Below are positions 7,184-15,982 of a stretch of 64,000 nucleotides of DNA, in pieces. Location: assembly GCF_003369575.1 (NCBI RefSeq), contig NZ_PIOC01000027.1, positions 1 to 64,000 on the forward strand, written 5' to 3'. Position 1 is the first letter of the stretch; each line of letters starts with the position of its first letter. The notes under the pieces were generated by a model. The model searched no databases and was not told the origin of the DNA. It saw nothing but the letters and a program-made list of their open reading frames with translations. A program made the position numbers and the translations under genes. The stretch comes from Oceanobacillus arenosus. GTDB lineage: Bacteria > Bacillota > Bacilli > Bacillales > Amphibacillaceae.

Positions 7184-8935
7184 TTAGTGTGTTGTCGTAT
7201 AATCGCGCTTACGAGGCTTGATTAATGAAACATCAACATCCTCATATGAGAATACTGGTGAAGCAGTCTCTTGATCAAATGCAGCAATCGTCGTTTTTAA
7301 CCACTCCTCATCATTTCGCTCAGGGAATTCTGGTTTAAAATGTGCCCCACGACTTTCATTACGATTATATGCCCCAATCGTAATTACTCTTGCTAGATGA
7401 AGCATATTCTTCAACTGACGGGTAAACATAACACCTTGATTACTCCAGCTTGAAGTATCATTAATACTAATATTCTCCCAGCGTTCAAGCAGCTCAAGAA
7501 TCTTCTTATCTGTTTCTAGTAGTTTAGCATTATCGCGAACTACCGTAACATTATCTGTCATCCATTCACCAAGCTCTTTATGGATTTGGTATGCGTTTTC
7601 ACCACCATCCATCTTCATCAATGCTGCAAATTTCTCTTGCTCCTCTTTTTCTCTTGCTTCATATAAAGAAGATGATAAATCCTCTGCGTGCTGATCAAGG
7701 CCATCAATATACTCAATCGCTTTAGGACCAGCTACAAGTCCACCATAAATCGCAGACAGCAACGAGTTTGCGCCTAAGCGATTTCCACCATGCTGTGAAT
7801 AATCACATTCCCCAGCAGCAAAGATACCTGGAATGTTTGTCATTTGGTTCACATCAACCCATAGACCACCCATAGAATAATGAACTGCTGGGAATATTTT
7901 CATTGGTACTTTACGTGGATCTTCACCAACGAATTTCTCATAGATTTCAATGATTCCACCAAGCTTAATATCCAATTCCTTAGGATCTTTATGCGATAAA
8001 TCAAGGTAAACCATGTTTTCCCCATTGATTCCGAGTTTCTGATTAACACAAACATCGAAAATTTCCCGTGTTGCAATATCGCGTGGCACGAGGTTACCAT
8101 ATGCCGGATATTTCTCCTCAAGGAAGTACCAAGGTTCCCCGTCTTTATATGTCCAAATCCGTCCACCTTCACCACGAGCAGATTCACTCATTAGGCGTAA
8201 TTTATCATCCCCGGGAATTGCAGTAGGATGGATTTGGATAAATTCCCCATTTGCATATTTCACACCTTGCTGGTATAAAATACTTGCTGCCGAACCGGTA
8301 TTGATCATTGAGTTGGTAGATTTCCCGAAGATAATCCCCGGACCACCTGTTGCGAAAATCGTTGCATCCGCACGGAATGATTTTATTTCATGAGATTTAA
8401 TATTTTGTGCAACAATTCCGCGGCCAATCCCCGCTTCATCAATAACTGCCCCAACAAATTCATAGCCTTCAAATTTTGTAACTAATCCTTCTACCTCATA
8501 TCGACGTACTTGTTCATCTAATGCATATAGTAATTGTTGTCCTGTAGTCGCCCCTGCATATGCTGTACGATGCATTTGTGTACCACCAAATCGTCGGAAA
8601 TCCAGTAAACCTTCTGGCGTACGATTAAACATAACCCCCATCCGGTCAAACATATGTATTATTCCAGGTGCTGCATCACACATTGCCTTTACCTGTGGTT
8701 GATTAGCTAAGAAGTCCCCGCCATAAACGGTATCATCAAAGTGAAGCCATGGTGAATCCCCTTCACCTTTTGTATTTACCGCACCGTTAATGCCGCCTTG
8801 TGCACAAACGGAGTGAGAGCGTTTTACAGGAACAATCGAAAATAAATCTACACTAACCCCTGCTTCGGCCGCTTTAATTGTTGCCATTAAACCAGCTAAT
8901 CCGCCGCCGACTATCGCCACTTTACGATTACTCAT
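7184..8935 (-). CDS. sdhA: Succinate dehydrogenase flavoprotein subunit
   Basis: This 583-residue catalytic subunit oxidises succinate to fumarate with covalently bound FAD. The N-terminal GGGLAGL dinucleotide-binding motif, the HSVCAQGGINGA segment and the HYSMGGLWVD and GGNRLGANSLL active-site blocks are present. It belongs to the menaquinone-linked Gram-positive type, encoded between sdhC and sdhB. Length matches the B. subtilis enzyme (about 586). The ATG is preceded by GAAAGGAAGCG. Confidence 0.98.
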   Translation of the reverse strand: MSNRKVAIVGGGLAGLMATIKAAEAGVSVDLFSIVPVKRSHSVCAQGGINGAVNTKGEGDSPWLHFDDTVYGGDFLANQPQVKAMCDAAPGIIHMFDRMGVMFNRTPEGLLDFRRFGGTQMHRTAYAGATTGQQLLYALDEQVRRYEVEGLVTKFEGYEFVGAVIDEAGIGRGIVAQNIKSHEIKSFRADATIFATGGPGIIFGKSTNSMINTGSAASILYQQGVKYANGEFIQIHPTAIPGDDKLRLMSESARGEGGRIWTYKDGEPWYFLEEKYPAYGNLVPRDIATREIFDVCVNQKLGINGENMVYLDLSHKDPKELDIKLGGIIEIYEKFVGEDPRKVPMKIFPAVHYSMGGLWVDVNQMTNIPGIFAAGECDYSQHGGNRLGANSLLSAIYGGLVAGPKAIEYIDGLDQHAEDLSSSLYEAREKEEQEKFAALMKMDGGENAYQIHKELGEWMTDNVTVVRDNAKLLETDKKILELLERWENISINDTSSWSNQGVMFTRQLKNMLHLARVITIGAYNRNESRGAHFKPEFPERNDEEWLKTTIAAFDQETASPVFSYEDVDVSLIKPRKRDYTTTH

Positions 8936-8965
8936 AATATATAACGCTTCCTTTCTCTCTTTCTA

Positions 8966-9586
8966 TTAAACACCGAATGCAAATTGAATGATTGTTCGAA
9001 CTCCGAGGTAACTTACCGCGAGAAATACGAATATCGTAATGTATGTTAATACTCGTTGTGATTTCGCTGACTGTGTAATACCCCAAGACACGCAGAAACT
9101 CCATAAGCCATTAGCAAAGTGGAATACCGTCGAAACTATGCCGATTAAGTAAAACCAAAACATAAACGGACTAGATAAAATACCTTCCATTAAGCTATAG
9201 TCTACATCCGCATTCCCTAGTCCAACTTGTACACGTGTTTCCCATACATGCCATACAATAAATACGAATGTGATAATCCCAGTTATTCGTTGTAGCGCAA
9301 ACATCCAGTTTCGAAAATAACCATAATTTTTTACAGAATAGTTAGCCGTTAATGCAATATAAACCCCTAAAATTGCATGATACAGAATCGGCAGATAAAT
9401 AATGAAAATTTCCAGTAATAGTACGAATGGAAGATTTCCCATAAAGCCTGCTGCAGTGTTGAAACTTTCTTCCCCATACACGGCAAAATGATTCACCACT
9501 AAATGCTGCACTAGAAATATACCAATTGGTACTACGCCTAGTAGTGAATGAAGTCTTCTGTAATAATACTCACGCTGCCCTGCCAT
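8966..9586 (-). CDS. sdhC: Succinate dehydrogenase cytochrome b558 anchor
   Basis: This membrane subunit of about 206 residues carries two hemes b and reduces menaquinone. Five hydrophobic helices are visible, with conserved histidines in RRLHSLLG, LVQHLVVNHF, LYHAILG, IVWHVWET and VFHFANG that would ligate heme or lie near the quinone site. The frame is open 14 codons further upstream, but the ATG at 9586 has an AAGGGGGGAT ribosome site and starts with the family-typical MAGQREYYYRR, so it is preferred. It is the first gene of the operon. Confidence 0.95.
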   Translation of the reverse strand: MAGQREYYYRRLHSLLGVVPIGIFLVQHLVVNHFAVYGEESFNTAAGFMGNLPFVLLLEIFIIYLPILYHAILGVYIALTANYSVKNYGYFRNWMFALQRITGIITFVFIVWHVWETRVQVGLGNADVDYSLMEGILSSPFMFWFYLIGIVSTVFHFANGLWSFCVSWGITQSAKSQRVLTYITIFVFLAVSYLGVRTIIQFAFGV

Positions 9587-9678
9587 GTTATCCCCCCTTG
9601 TTGAATGTTTTATACGAATGATGTACATCTTTTAAAAAATAAAGCGCTTAACTAAAACATGCCAGTATTTTTAAAATA

Positions 9679-9727
9679 GTACAATTTGTAACAATTTCAT
9701 TGTACTTCGAACAACAAAAACCGTCAA
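9679..9727 (-). promoter_or_regulatory. sdhCAB promoter with overlapping dyad
   Basis: On the minus strand TTGACG (9722-9727) and TACAAT (9699-9704) are spaced 17 nt. A dyad GTACAAT (9679-9685) with ATTGTAC (9699-9705) overlaps the -10 box and the predicted start point, the position of a repressor site. No regulator is identified from sequence. The promoter lies about 110 nt upstream of sdhC. Confidence 0.8.
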
Positions 9728-9871
9728 GAAAACGAATCTAGAATTAGGGGAATACATGTATTATTCCTTTTTTTCTATCATGTAAGTGATTTCATTTGCC
9801 GTTTCAATTGTTCATGAAAAAGATGTTTTTCAACTGCAAGGATTATTGTTAAAATAGGATAGAATCGACAC

Positions 9872-9900
9872 TTGATAAATCAAGCAATAATATAGATAAT
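9872..9900 (+). promoter_or_regulatory. Candidate sigma-A promoter of yslB
   Basis: TTGATA (9872-9877), 17-nt spacer, GATAAT (9895-9900), 38 nt before the yslB start codon. Each box differs from consensus at one position. Confidence 0.6.
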
Positions 9901-9937
9901 AAAACTAGCAAAGCGGTTGAACGAAAGGATGACATCA

Positions 9938-10375
9938 ATGCCAAAAAAGCAGGAACAATTTTCCACATCACAGCTTGATCAATTACATACAGAAGGTGCT
10001 GGATATGACGTACTTCGTTATATAAGTTTACCAGAGTTACTTGGAGCAGAAGCAAACACACTACTGTATTTCATGGGGAGAAATCTTGCGAGGAAATTTA
10101 CAATTAATGATCTTGAAGATTTAATTGCGATATATGATAAATTAGGCTGGGGCAAACTAGAATTAGTAAAGGAAAAGAAGAAGGAATTACTTTTTCATCT
10201 CATGGCAGACGCTATTGTACTCCGATTTCAGGCTTCGTTTACAGCCGATTTCAGGTTGGAGGCAGGATTTCTTGCTGAAGCAATCCAGAACCTAAATGGT
10301 ATCGAATGCGAATGCATAGAGGAAATTAACAAAAGAATCCATCAAGTGGAATTTAGGATTGTATACACGCAGTAA
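9938..10375 (+). CDS. yslB: YslB family protein (DUF2507)
   Basis: This 145-residue soluble protein belongs to a Bacillales family with no established biochemical function. Family-like segments are the YDVLRYISLPELLG region and FMGRNLARKF. The frame is open 7 codons upstream, but the ATG at 9938 has GAAAGGATG at the right distance. It lies divergent from sdhC and convergent with uvrC, as in B. subtilis. The C-terminal half is rich in acidic and basic residues without membrane segments. Confidence 0.85.
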   Translation: MPKKQEQFSTSQLDQLHTEGAGYDVLRYISLPELLGAEANTLLYFMGRNLARKFTINDLEDLIAIYDKLGWGKLELVKEKKKELLFHLMADAIVLRFQASFTADFRLEAGFLAEAIQNLNGIECECIEEINKRIHQVEFRIVYTQ

Positions 10376-10416
10376 TAAAGACAGAGGCTCCTTTAGAAGG
10401 AACTTCTGTCTTTATT
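10374..10416. terminator. Bidirectional terminator between yslB and uvrC
   Basis: A stem of AATAAAGACAGAG with TTCTGTCTTTATT directly after the yslB stop. The U-rich ends fit both directions, so it can also terminate uvrC. Confidence 0.85.
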
Positions 10417-12180
10417 TAAATATTTCTGAATGTCGGTTGCAATATTTATCGGGATTCCTAGCTTCGTCATTTCCTCGATATCGGCATTTTTTATTTCCGT
10501 GATCGATTTGAAATGGGTTAATAGCAGCCTTCTCCGCTTTTCACCAACACCAGGGATCTTATCCAGTTCCGATTGTACTAAATTCTTTCCGCGTAATTGG
10601 CGATGGAATGTGATTGCAAATCGATGAACCTCGTCTTGGATTCGTTGCACAAGGTAGAACTCCTGTGATTGCCGCTCTAACGGAATGACGGCCGGTGGAT
10701 TTCCATACAACAGTTCACTTGTTTTATGCTTATCGTTTTTCGCTAATCCAGCTAAAGGTATGTCGAGCCCCAGTTCATTCTCTATAACGTCTAATGCTAC
10801 ACTCATTTGTCCTTTTGCACCATCGACAATAATTAAGTCTGGTAGTGGCAAATCTTCCTGTAAAACCCTTGAATACCTTCTCCTAATGACCTCACGCATT
10901 GTTTCATAATCATCGGGACCTTTTACGTCCTTGATTTTATATTTGCGATAATCCTTCTTACTCGGTTTCCCATCAACAAAGACAATCATTGCAGATACTG
11001 GATCTGTTCCTTGAATATTGGAATTATCGAATGCTTCAATCCGATGTGGGGTTTCAATATTTAATTTCTCACCAAGCGTCTCAACAGCCACAATTGTTCT
11101 TTCCTCATCACGTTCGATTAACGCAAATTTCTCTGATAGTGCAATTTCTGCATTTTTAATCGCTAACTCCACGAGCTCCTTCTTTCGTCCTCTAAACGGT
11201 GTATGAACATCGATTTCTAATAATTCGCTGAGAATCGTCACATCCGTTCCAATTGGTACAAAAATCTGCTTCGGCTTCAAATGATTTTGATGGAGATAAA
11301 AGCGTCCAATAAAGCTAAGGAATGTTTCTTCTGCCGAATCAAAAAATGGAAATACAGAAACATCGCGTTCTATCAGCTTTCCTTGTCTAACGAAAAACAC
11401 TTGGATACACATCCAGCCCTTTTCAACACTATATCCAAATATATCGCGATCAACGCGATCATTTAAGGTCATTTTTTGTTGTTCCATCACAACTTCAATA
11501 TGCTGGATCTGATCACGTAATTCTTTGGCACGCTCAAAGTTTAGCTGTTCACTTGCTTCAAACATTTTCTCTTTCAAATTCGTCTTTATTTCACTGAATC
11601 CCCCATGTAAGAAGGAAGATATCTCCTGTACAATCTCATTGTACTCCTTAACAGATGGTGGATTCTCGCTACATGCTAAGCATTGGTGCATGTGGTAGTA
11701 TAGACAAGGCCGTCCAGGTGGATTATTGCATTTCCTAAGCGGATACATACGATCGAGTAATTTCTTTGTTTCTCTTGCGGCAATGACGTTTGGATACGGT
11801 CCAAAATATTTCCCCTTATCCTTTTTCACTTTCCGTGTAATTAATAAGCGGGGATGTCTTTCCGAAGTGATTTTTAAATAGGGATACGTCTTATCATCCT
11901 TCAACATCACATTATATTTCGGATCGTATTTTTTGATTAAATTCATTTCTAAAATTAATGCTTCAATTTCTGATGAGGTAACAAAATATTCGAAGTCCAC
12001 GATTTCCTGGACTAATCGTTGGGTTTTGCGATCATGTGCCCCTGTAAAATAAGACCTGACACGATTTTTTAGAAGCTTTGATTTCCCTACGTAGATAATC
12101 GTCCCTTGCTTATCCTTCATTAAATAACAGCCAGGTTCTGCTGGTAAGATTGCTAATTTCTCTTTGATTAATTGATTCAT
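10393..12180 (-). CDS. uvrC: UvrABC excinuclease subunit C
   Basis: This 595-residue nuclease makes both incisions in nucleotide excision repair. The N-terminal GIY-YIG domain ([18 protein letters not shown], residues about 17-35) makes the 3' cut. The UVR motif ([11 protein letters not shown]) near 215 contacts UvrB. The central RNase H-like endonuclease holds [10 protein letters not shown] and IIVDGAKGQ, and makes the 5' cut. The C-terminal helix-hairpin-helix ([17 protein letters not shown]) starts near 548. Four cysteines at about 151-170 may bind an Fe-S cluster. Length is normal. Confidence 0.98.
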   Translation of the reverse strand: MNQLIKEKLAILPAEPGCYLMKDKQGTIIYVGKSKLLKNRVRSYFTGAHDRKTQRLVQEIVDFEYFVTSSEIEALILEMNLIKKYDPKYNVMLKDDKTYPYLKITSERHPRLLITRKVKKDKGKYFGPYPNVIAARETKKLLDRMYPLRKCNNPPGRPCLYYHMHQCLACSENPPSVKEYNEIVQEISSFLHGGFSEIKTNLKEKMFEASEQLNFERAKELRDQIQHIEVVMEQQKMTLNDRVDRDIFGYSVEKGWMCIQVFFVRQGKLIERDVSVFPFFDSAEETFLSFIGRFYLHQNHLKPKQIFVPIGTDVTILSELLEIDVHTPFRGRKKELVELAIKNAEIALSEKFALIERDEERTIVAVETLGEKLNIETPHRIEAFDNSNIQGTDPVSAMIVFVDGKPSKKDYRKYKIKDVKGPDDYETMREVIRRRYSRVLQEDLPLPDLIIVDGAKGQMSVALDVIENELGLDIPLAGLAKNDKHKTSELLYGNPPAVIPLERQSQEFYLVQRIQDEVHRFAITFHRQLRGKNLVQSELDKIPGVGEKRRRLLLTHFKSITEIKNADIEEMTKLGIPINIATDIQKYLNKDRSSF

Positions 12181-12210
12181 ATCGTTTCCATTCCTTTAAC
12201 CTATTAGAAA

Positions 12211-12236
12211 GTCCCTTGTTATTAATAACAAGGGAC
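12211..12236 (-). terminator. Palindromic terminator between trxA and uvrC
   Basis: A perfect 26-bp palindrome whose half is GTCCCTTGTTATT, followed on the minus strand by UUUCUAAU. It separates trxA from the downstream uvrC. Confidence 0.75.
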
Positions 12237-12265
12237 CAATATGAGACTATAATGTTGAATGTAGA

Positions 12266-12580
12266 TTAAGCGTGTTTGTTGATCATATCAACTAACGCTT
12301 CTTTTGGTTGGAAACCAATTGCTTGGTCAACGACATTACCATCTTTAAACAATAATAAAGTTGGAATACTCATTACACCAAATTTACTTGCAGTTTCTTG
12401 GTTTTCGTCTACATCTAATTTCACGATTTGAACTTTTTCGTTTAATTCGCCATCGATTTCTTCTAGAACTGGTGCAATCATTTTACAAGGTCCACACCAA
12501 GGTGCCCAGAAATCAGCTAGTACTAAGCCTTTTGATGTTTGATCTGCAAAGTTCTGATCCGATACGTGTTCAATTGCCAT
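12266..12580 (-). CDS. trxA: Thioredoxin
   Basis: This 104-residue cytosolic disulfide reductant has the active site WCGPC (Cys29, Cys32) in [11 protein letters not shown], and the cis-proline loop MSIPTLLLF. It reduces ribonucleotide reductase and other targets, using electrons from thioredoxin reductase. The frame extends 12 codons further upstream, but AAAGGAGG immediately before the ATG at 12580 and the family N terminus MAIEHV fix the start. It lies downstream of etfA and upstream of uvrC, as in B. subtilis. Confidence 0.98.
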   Translation of the reverse strand: MAIEHVSDQNFADQTSKGLVLADFWAPWCGPCKMIAPVLEEIDGELNEKVQIVKLDVDENQETASKFGVMSIPTLLLFKDGNVVDQAIGFQPKEALVDMINKHA

Positions 12581-12664
12581 TATTATAACCTCCTTTATGC
12601 TACATTTAAAGCTCAAATAAAGTATACCATCGATATTATTTACTTCCTAATAGTTTGCTTACAG

Positions 12665-13639
12665 TTACACTTTCACTTTATTTATTTCTTCAATTAATAA
12701 GGGAATTACTTCAAATAAATCGCCAACGATGCCATAGTCGGCAATGTTAAAGATATTTGCTTCAGGATCTTTATTGATTGCGACAATTACTTTTGAATTT
12801 GACATCCCGGCCAGATGTTGGATTGCTCCAGAAATGCCGACCGCAATATATAAATCGGGTGTAACTACCTTACCAGTTTGCCCAATTTGCAGCGAATAAT
12901 CACAGTAGTCGGCGTCACATGCCCCACGCGAGGCACCGACAGCGCCACCAAGTGCATCCGCCAGTTCGTATAGCGGTTTAAAGCCATCTGCACTTTTCAC
13001 GCCACGCCCACCAGCAACAACCACCTTTGCTTCGGACAGGTCGACCCCCTTCGTTGCCTTTCGTATGACATCTTTTACGATTGTTCGAATGTCGGTTACC
13101 TGGATATCATGCTGACGAATATCTCCTGTCCTAGATGGGTCGCGTTCTAAACTTGGAATATTGTTTGGTCGAATCGTAATAAATGGAAAAGCTCCAGTAA
13201 TCATTTTTTTTTCAAATGCTTTTCCAGAATAAATTGGTCGAATGAAGACTGGCTGGTCTCCATTCGCATCAATCTTTGTCACATCTGAAATTAAGCCAGT
13301 ATCCAATTTACTTGCAAGCTTCGGGGATAAATCCTTTCCAATCGACGTATGTCCCATCACTATACCATTGGGAGACTCATCGTGAATGACCGCAAGTATT
13401 GCTTGTCCGTGCCCTTCTGGTGTATACGTTTTCAAATTATCGTGTTTAACTGTAACCACACGGTCCGCACCGTAATATATTAGTTCTAATGCTTGGCTTT
13501 CGAGGTCATCGTCACCACATACGATACCAACGATTTCTGCATCTGCATTCATGATTTTGGCCGCTGCAATTGCCTCAAATGATACATTTCGAAGTGCACC
13601 ATCCTTTACTTCGCCTACTACAAATAATTTTTCACTCAT
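12665..13639 (-). CDS. etfA: Electron transfer flavoprotein alpha subunit
   Basis: This 324-residue FAD-binding subunit takes electrons from acyl-CoA dehydrogenases and passes them to the quinone pool. The C-terminal FAD domain holds the signature [17 protein letters not shown] and [16 protein letters not shown] blocks (about residues 205-275). It is encoded 29 nt after etfB and is the last gene of the fadR-fadB-etfB-etfA run, which links it to fatty-acid oxidation. AGGAGAG precedes the ATG. Confidence 0.97.
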   Translation of the reverse strand: MSEKLFVVGEVKDGALRNVSFEAIAAAKIMNADAEIVGIVCGDDDLESQALELIYYGADRVVTVKHDNLKTYTPEGHGQAILAVIHDESPNGIVMGHTSIGKDLSPKLASKLDTGLISDVTKIDANGDQPVFIRPIYSGKAFEKKMITGAFPFITIRPNNIPSLERDPSRTGDIRQHDIQVTDIRTIVKDVIRKATKGVDLSEAKVVVAGGRGVKSADGFKPLYELADALGGAVGASRGACDADYCDYSLQIGQTGKVVTPDLYIAVGISGAIQHLAGMSNSKVIVAINKDPEANIFNIADYGIVGDLFEVIPLLIEEINKVKV

Positions 13640-13668
13640 ATTCTTCTCTCCTCTCCTTTTGCCAGTAA

Positions 13669-14442
13669 CTAAATGACTTTCGCTTCGTTTTTAAGTAAAC
13701 CAACTAATTCCTTTACTTGATCGGTTACATCACCTACAAGTACCCTGCCCGCCGCTTTCGCAGGTGGTAGGAATATTTCAATGGTTTTCGTTTTCGCTTC
13801 AACATCCGCTTCTTCAAGGTCAAGATCATCTAGCTCGAGCTCTTCCAGCGGTTTCTTCTTCGCTTTCATGATACCTGGAAGTGATGGATACCTTGGATCA
13901 TTTAATCCTTGCTGACATGTAACGAGTAATGGCATTGTCGTTTCAATTACTTCCACATCACCTTCGACATCCTTCTCGATGGTTACTTTTGTACCATCAA
14001 TCGTTATGCTTGTAATTGTCGTTACATAAGGGATTCCAAGTAAATCGGCAACGCGTGGACCGACCTGCCCACTCGCTTCATCAATTGCGACATTTCCGGC
14101 AAAAATTAAATCTACATCTCTACCATCAAAAAATGCTTCTAAAATTTTTGCTGTCGTATATTGATCGCCGTCTTCCAAATCTTCCTCGATATTAATTAAT
14201 ACAGCTTTATCTGCCCCCATCGCTAAGGCTGTACGTAATTGTTTTTCCGAATCTTCATTGCCAATCGTAATAACCGTAACCTTGCCACCATTTGCGTCCC
14301 GCTGCCTGATTGCTTCTTCAACGGCATATTCATCGTATGGATTAATAATAAATTCTGCACTATCATCGTCAATTTGCCCATTTACTATAGATATTTTCTC
14401 CTCAGTATCGAATGTTTTTTTCAGTAAAACATAAATATTCAT
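13669..14442 (-). CDS. etfB: Electron transfer flavoprotein beta subunit
   Basis: This 257-residue partner of EtfA binds AMP and forms the dehydrogenase docking surface. Family features are the N-terminal VLLKKTFDTE segment, NPYDEYAVEEAIR, the VTVITIG strand, and the GQVGPRVADLLGIPYVT motif near residue 125. The C-terminal recognition loop region (MKAKKKPLEEL) is present. It is co-directional with fadB (23 nt gap) and etfA. Confidence 0.97.
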   Translation of the reverse strand: MNIYVLLKKTFDTEEKISIVNGQIDDDSAEFIINPYDEYAVEEAIRQRDANGGKVTVITIGNEDSEKQLRTALAMGADKAVLINIEEDLEDGDQYTTAKILEAFFDGRDVDLIFAGNVAIDEASGQVGPRVADLLGIPYVTTITSITIDGTKVTIEKDVEGDVEVIETTMPLLVTCQQGLNDPRYPSLPGIMKAKKKPLEELELDDLDLEEADVEAKTKTIEIFLPPAKAAGRVLVGDVTDQVKELVGLLKNEAKVI

Positions 14443-14465
14443 TAGATCTCCCCCTCTGTTTTCAT

Positions 14466-15239
14466 TTATTTATCTTGGAAATGTGGTTTACGCTTTTCTA
14501 AGAATGCCTGAATGCCTTCCTTTGCATCATCTCGACCAAATACGTCGCCAAATGCAATTGCCTCTTCGTCCATTCCTTTCGAAAATGATTCATTTTTTGC
14601 GATTGAAATTAAATTCATTATATGGTTTATCGTTGGCTTACTTTTTGTTATAATCTTTGCTGCTAATCGATTGGTTGCATCCAATAGTTCCTCATCTGCT
14701 ACAACTTGGTTTGCAAGTCCAATCTGATATGCATCGCTCCCACTAATTGGCTCACCCGTTAAAATCAGCTCGTATGCCTTTGCTGTACCAACCAAACGTG
14801 GCAGACGCTGTGTGCCAGCAAATCCTGGAATAATCCCGAGCGTAGTCTCTGGTAAGCCTAGCTTCGCATTTTCCGTAACAATTCGAATGTGACAGGCCAT
14901 TGCTAGCTCTAATCCACCGCCAAAGGCTGCACCATGGATAGCTGCAATTACTGGAATTGAGAGATTTTCAATTCGATTAAACATTTGCTGACCATTTTCT
15001 GAAAGTGCTTGGTAATCACTTGATGCTTGAAGTGAGGTAAATTCCTTTATATCTGCACCAGCAGAGAAAAATCTCCCCTCTCCTTTTATAACAACTGCCT
15101 TTGCACTATTCTCGTTTTCAATCCTGTCAAATGCCTTGTTCAAATCTTGAATTAATGTGCTAGACAGTACATTTGCTGGCGGATTTTGAATCGTTAAATA
15201 GGCGATTTGATCTTTTTCTTCATATACGAGTGCTGTCAA
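14466..15239 (-). CDS. fadB: Enoyl-CoA hydratase (FadB/YsiB)
   Basis: This 257-residue crotonase-fold enzyme hydrates 2-enoyl-CoA in beta-oxidation. The oxyanion-hole segments FFSAGADIKEF (about residues 58-68) and AAFGGGLELAMACHIRI (about 105-121) are intact. The two catalytic glutamates expected near 114 and 134 can be placed in ELAM and GLPETTLG. The start is TTG after GGGAGG. It is in the FadR-regulated cluster between fadR and etfB, as in B. subtilis (formerly ysiB). Confidence 0.93.
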   Translation of the reverse strand: MTALVYEEKDQIAYLTIQNPPANVLSSTLIQDLNKAFDRIENENSAKAVVIKGEGRFFSAGADIKEFTSLQASSDYQALSENGQQMFNRIENLSIPVIAAIHGAAFGGGLELAMACHIRIVTENAKLGLPETTLGIIPGFAGTQRLPRLVGTAKAYELILTGEPISGSDAYQIGLANQVVADEELLDATNRLAAKIITKSKPTINHIMNLISIAKNESFSKGMDEEAIAFGDVFGRDDAKEGIQAFLEKRKPHFQDK

Positions 15240-15272
15240 TGTTATTCCTCCCTTTTCTGATACAGATTATGG

Positions 15273-15854
15273 TTAACTTCTTAGACCATGAATTAGTAAT
15301 GCATGAACCTGTGGTACTTGACTCACCAGGTCATACTTATGTTCCTTCATTACCCAGTTGGTCACAATTTCGTCCAATGTTCCAAAAATCATTTGTCGCA
15401 TTAGTGGGACATTGATATCTTTACGAAATTGCTTTGACTCGATTCCTACATTAATAATATTGTCAATCATCGTTAAATAGGGTTTGAGGACTTGATTGAT
15501 TTGACGACGCAATGTAACGTTTGATTGCCTTAATTCCAGCTGTGTGACTATCGCTAAATCATGGTCGTTTGATAGCTGCTTTATGTGCATGTCAATCAAC
15601 GTGAACAGCTTCTTTTCCGCGCTTACTTGCTTACCCGTTGCTAACGCAATCTCTTCAATAAACTGTCCCATCTTTTCCTTAAAGACAGTGATAAGAATAT
15701 CTTCTTTGTTCTTAAAATATAAGTAAATGGTTCCATCTGCTACGCCTGCTGCTTTTGCAATCTTGGAAACCTGTGAACCATGGTAGCCGTTCTCTGCAAA
15801 TACTTTCACGGCAGCCTCGATAATTTGATTGTATTTCGGTTTAGTCGATTTCAT
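15273..15854 (-). CDS. fadR: FadR, TetR-family repressor of fatty-acid oxidation
   Basis: This 193-residue regulator has an N-terminal TetR helix-turn-helix (GYHGSQVSKIAKAAGVADGT, then IYLYFKNKEDI; residues about 22-52). The C-terminal ligand domain in the B. subtilis homologue binds long-chain acyl-CoA, which releases it from DNA. The segment ATQLELRQSN-like VTQLELRQSNVTLR is shared with B. subtilis FadR (YsiA). AAGGAGA before the ATG at 15854 sets the start; the frame is open 8 codons further. A perfect-looking operator lies 32 nt upstream, so it is very likely autoregulated. Confidence 0.94.
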   Translation of the reverse strand: MKSTKPKYNQIIEAAVKVFAENGYHGSQVSKIAKAAGVADGTIYLYFKNKEDILITVFKEKMGQFIEEIALATGKQVSAEKKLFTLIDMHIKQLSNDHDLAIVTQLELRQSNVTLRRQINQVLKPYLTMIDNIINVGIESKQFRKDINVPLMRQMIFGTLDEIVTNWVMKEHKYDLVSQVPQVHALLIHGLRS

Positions 15855-15885
15855 GATTTTCTCCTTAACTATTGCCAACAGTGAA

Positions 15886-15903
15886 TGAATGACTATTCAT
15901 TCA
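15886..15903. promoter_or_regulatory. FadR operator
   Basis: The 18-bp palindrome TGAATGACTATTCATTCA fits the B. subtilis FadR site TGAATGAMTANTCATTCA at every defined position. It sits just downstream of the -10 box of the fadR promoter, where bound repressor would block transcription of fadR-fadB-etfB-etfA. Confidence 0.93.
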
Positions 15904-15910
15904 TAAAATA

Positions 15911-15940
15911 ATCATAAAGCATACTAGCTCCGAATGTCAA
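15911..15940 (-). promoter_or_regulatory. Sigma-A promoter of fadR-fadB-etfBA
   Basis: On the minus strand TTGACA (15935-15940) and TATGAT (15911-15916) are spaced 18 nt. The FadR operator begins 7 nt downstream of the -10 box. Confidence 0.85.
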
Positions 15941-15982
15941 TACAAAGCTAGTCCAAACCAATATGAAAAAAAGAGAGGCATA

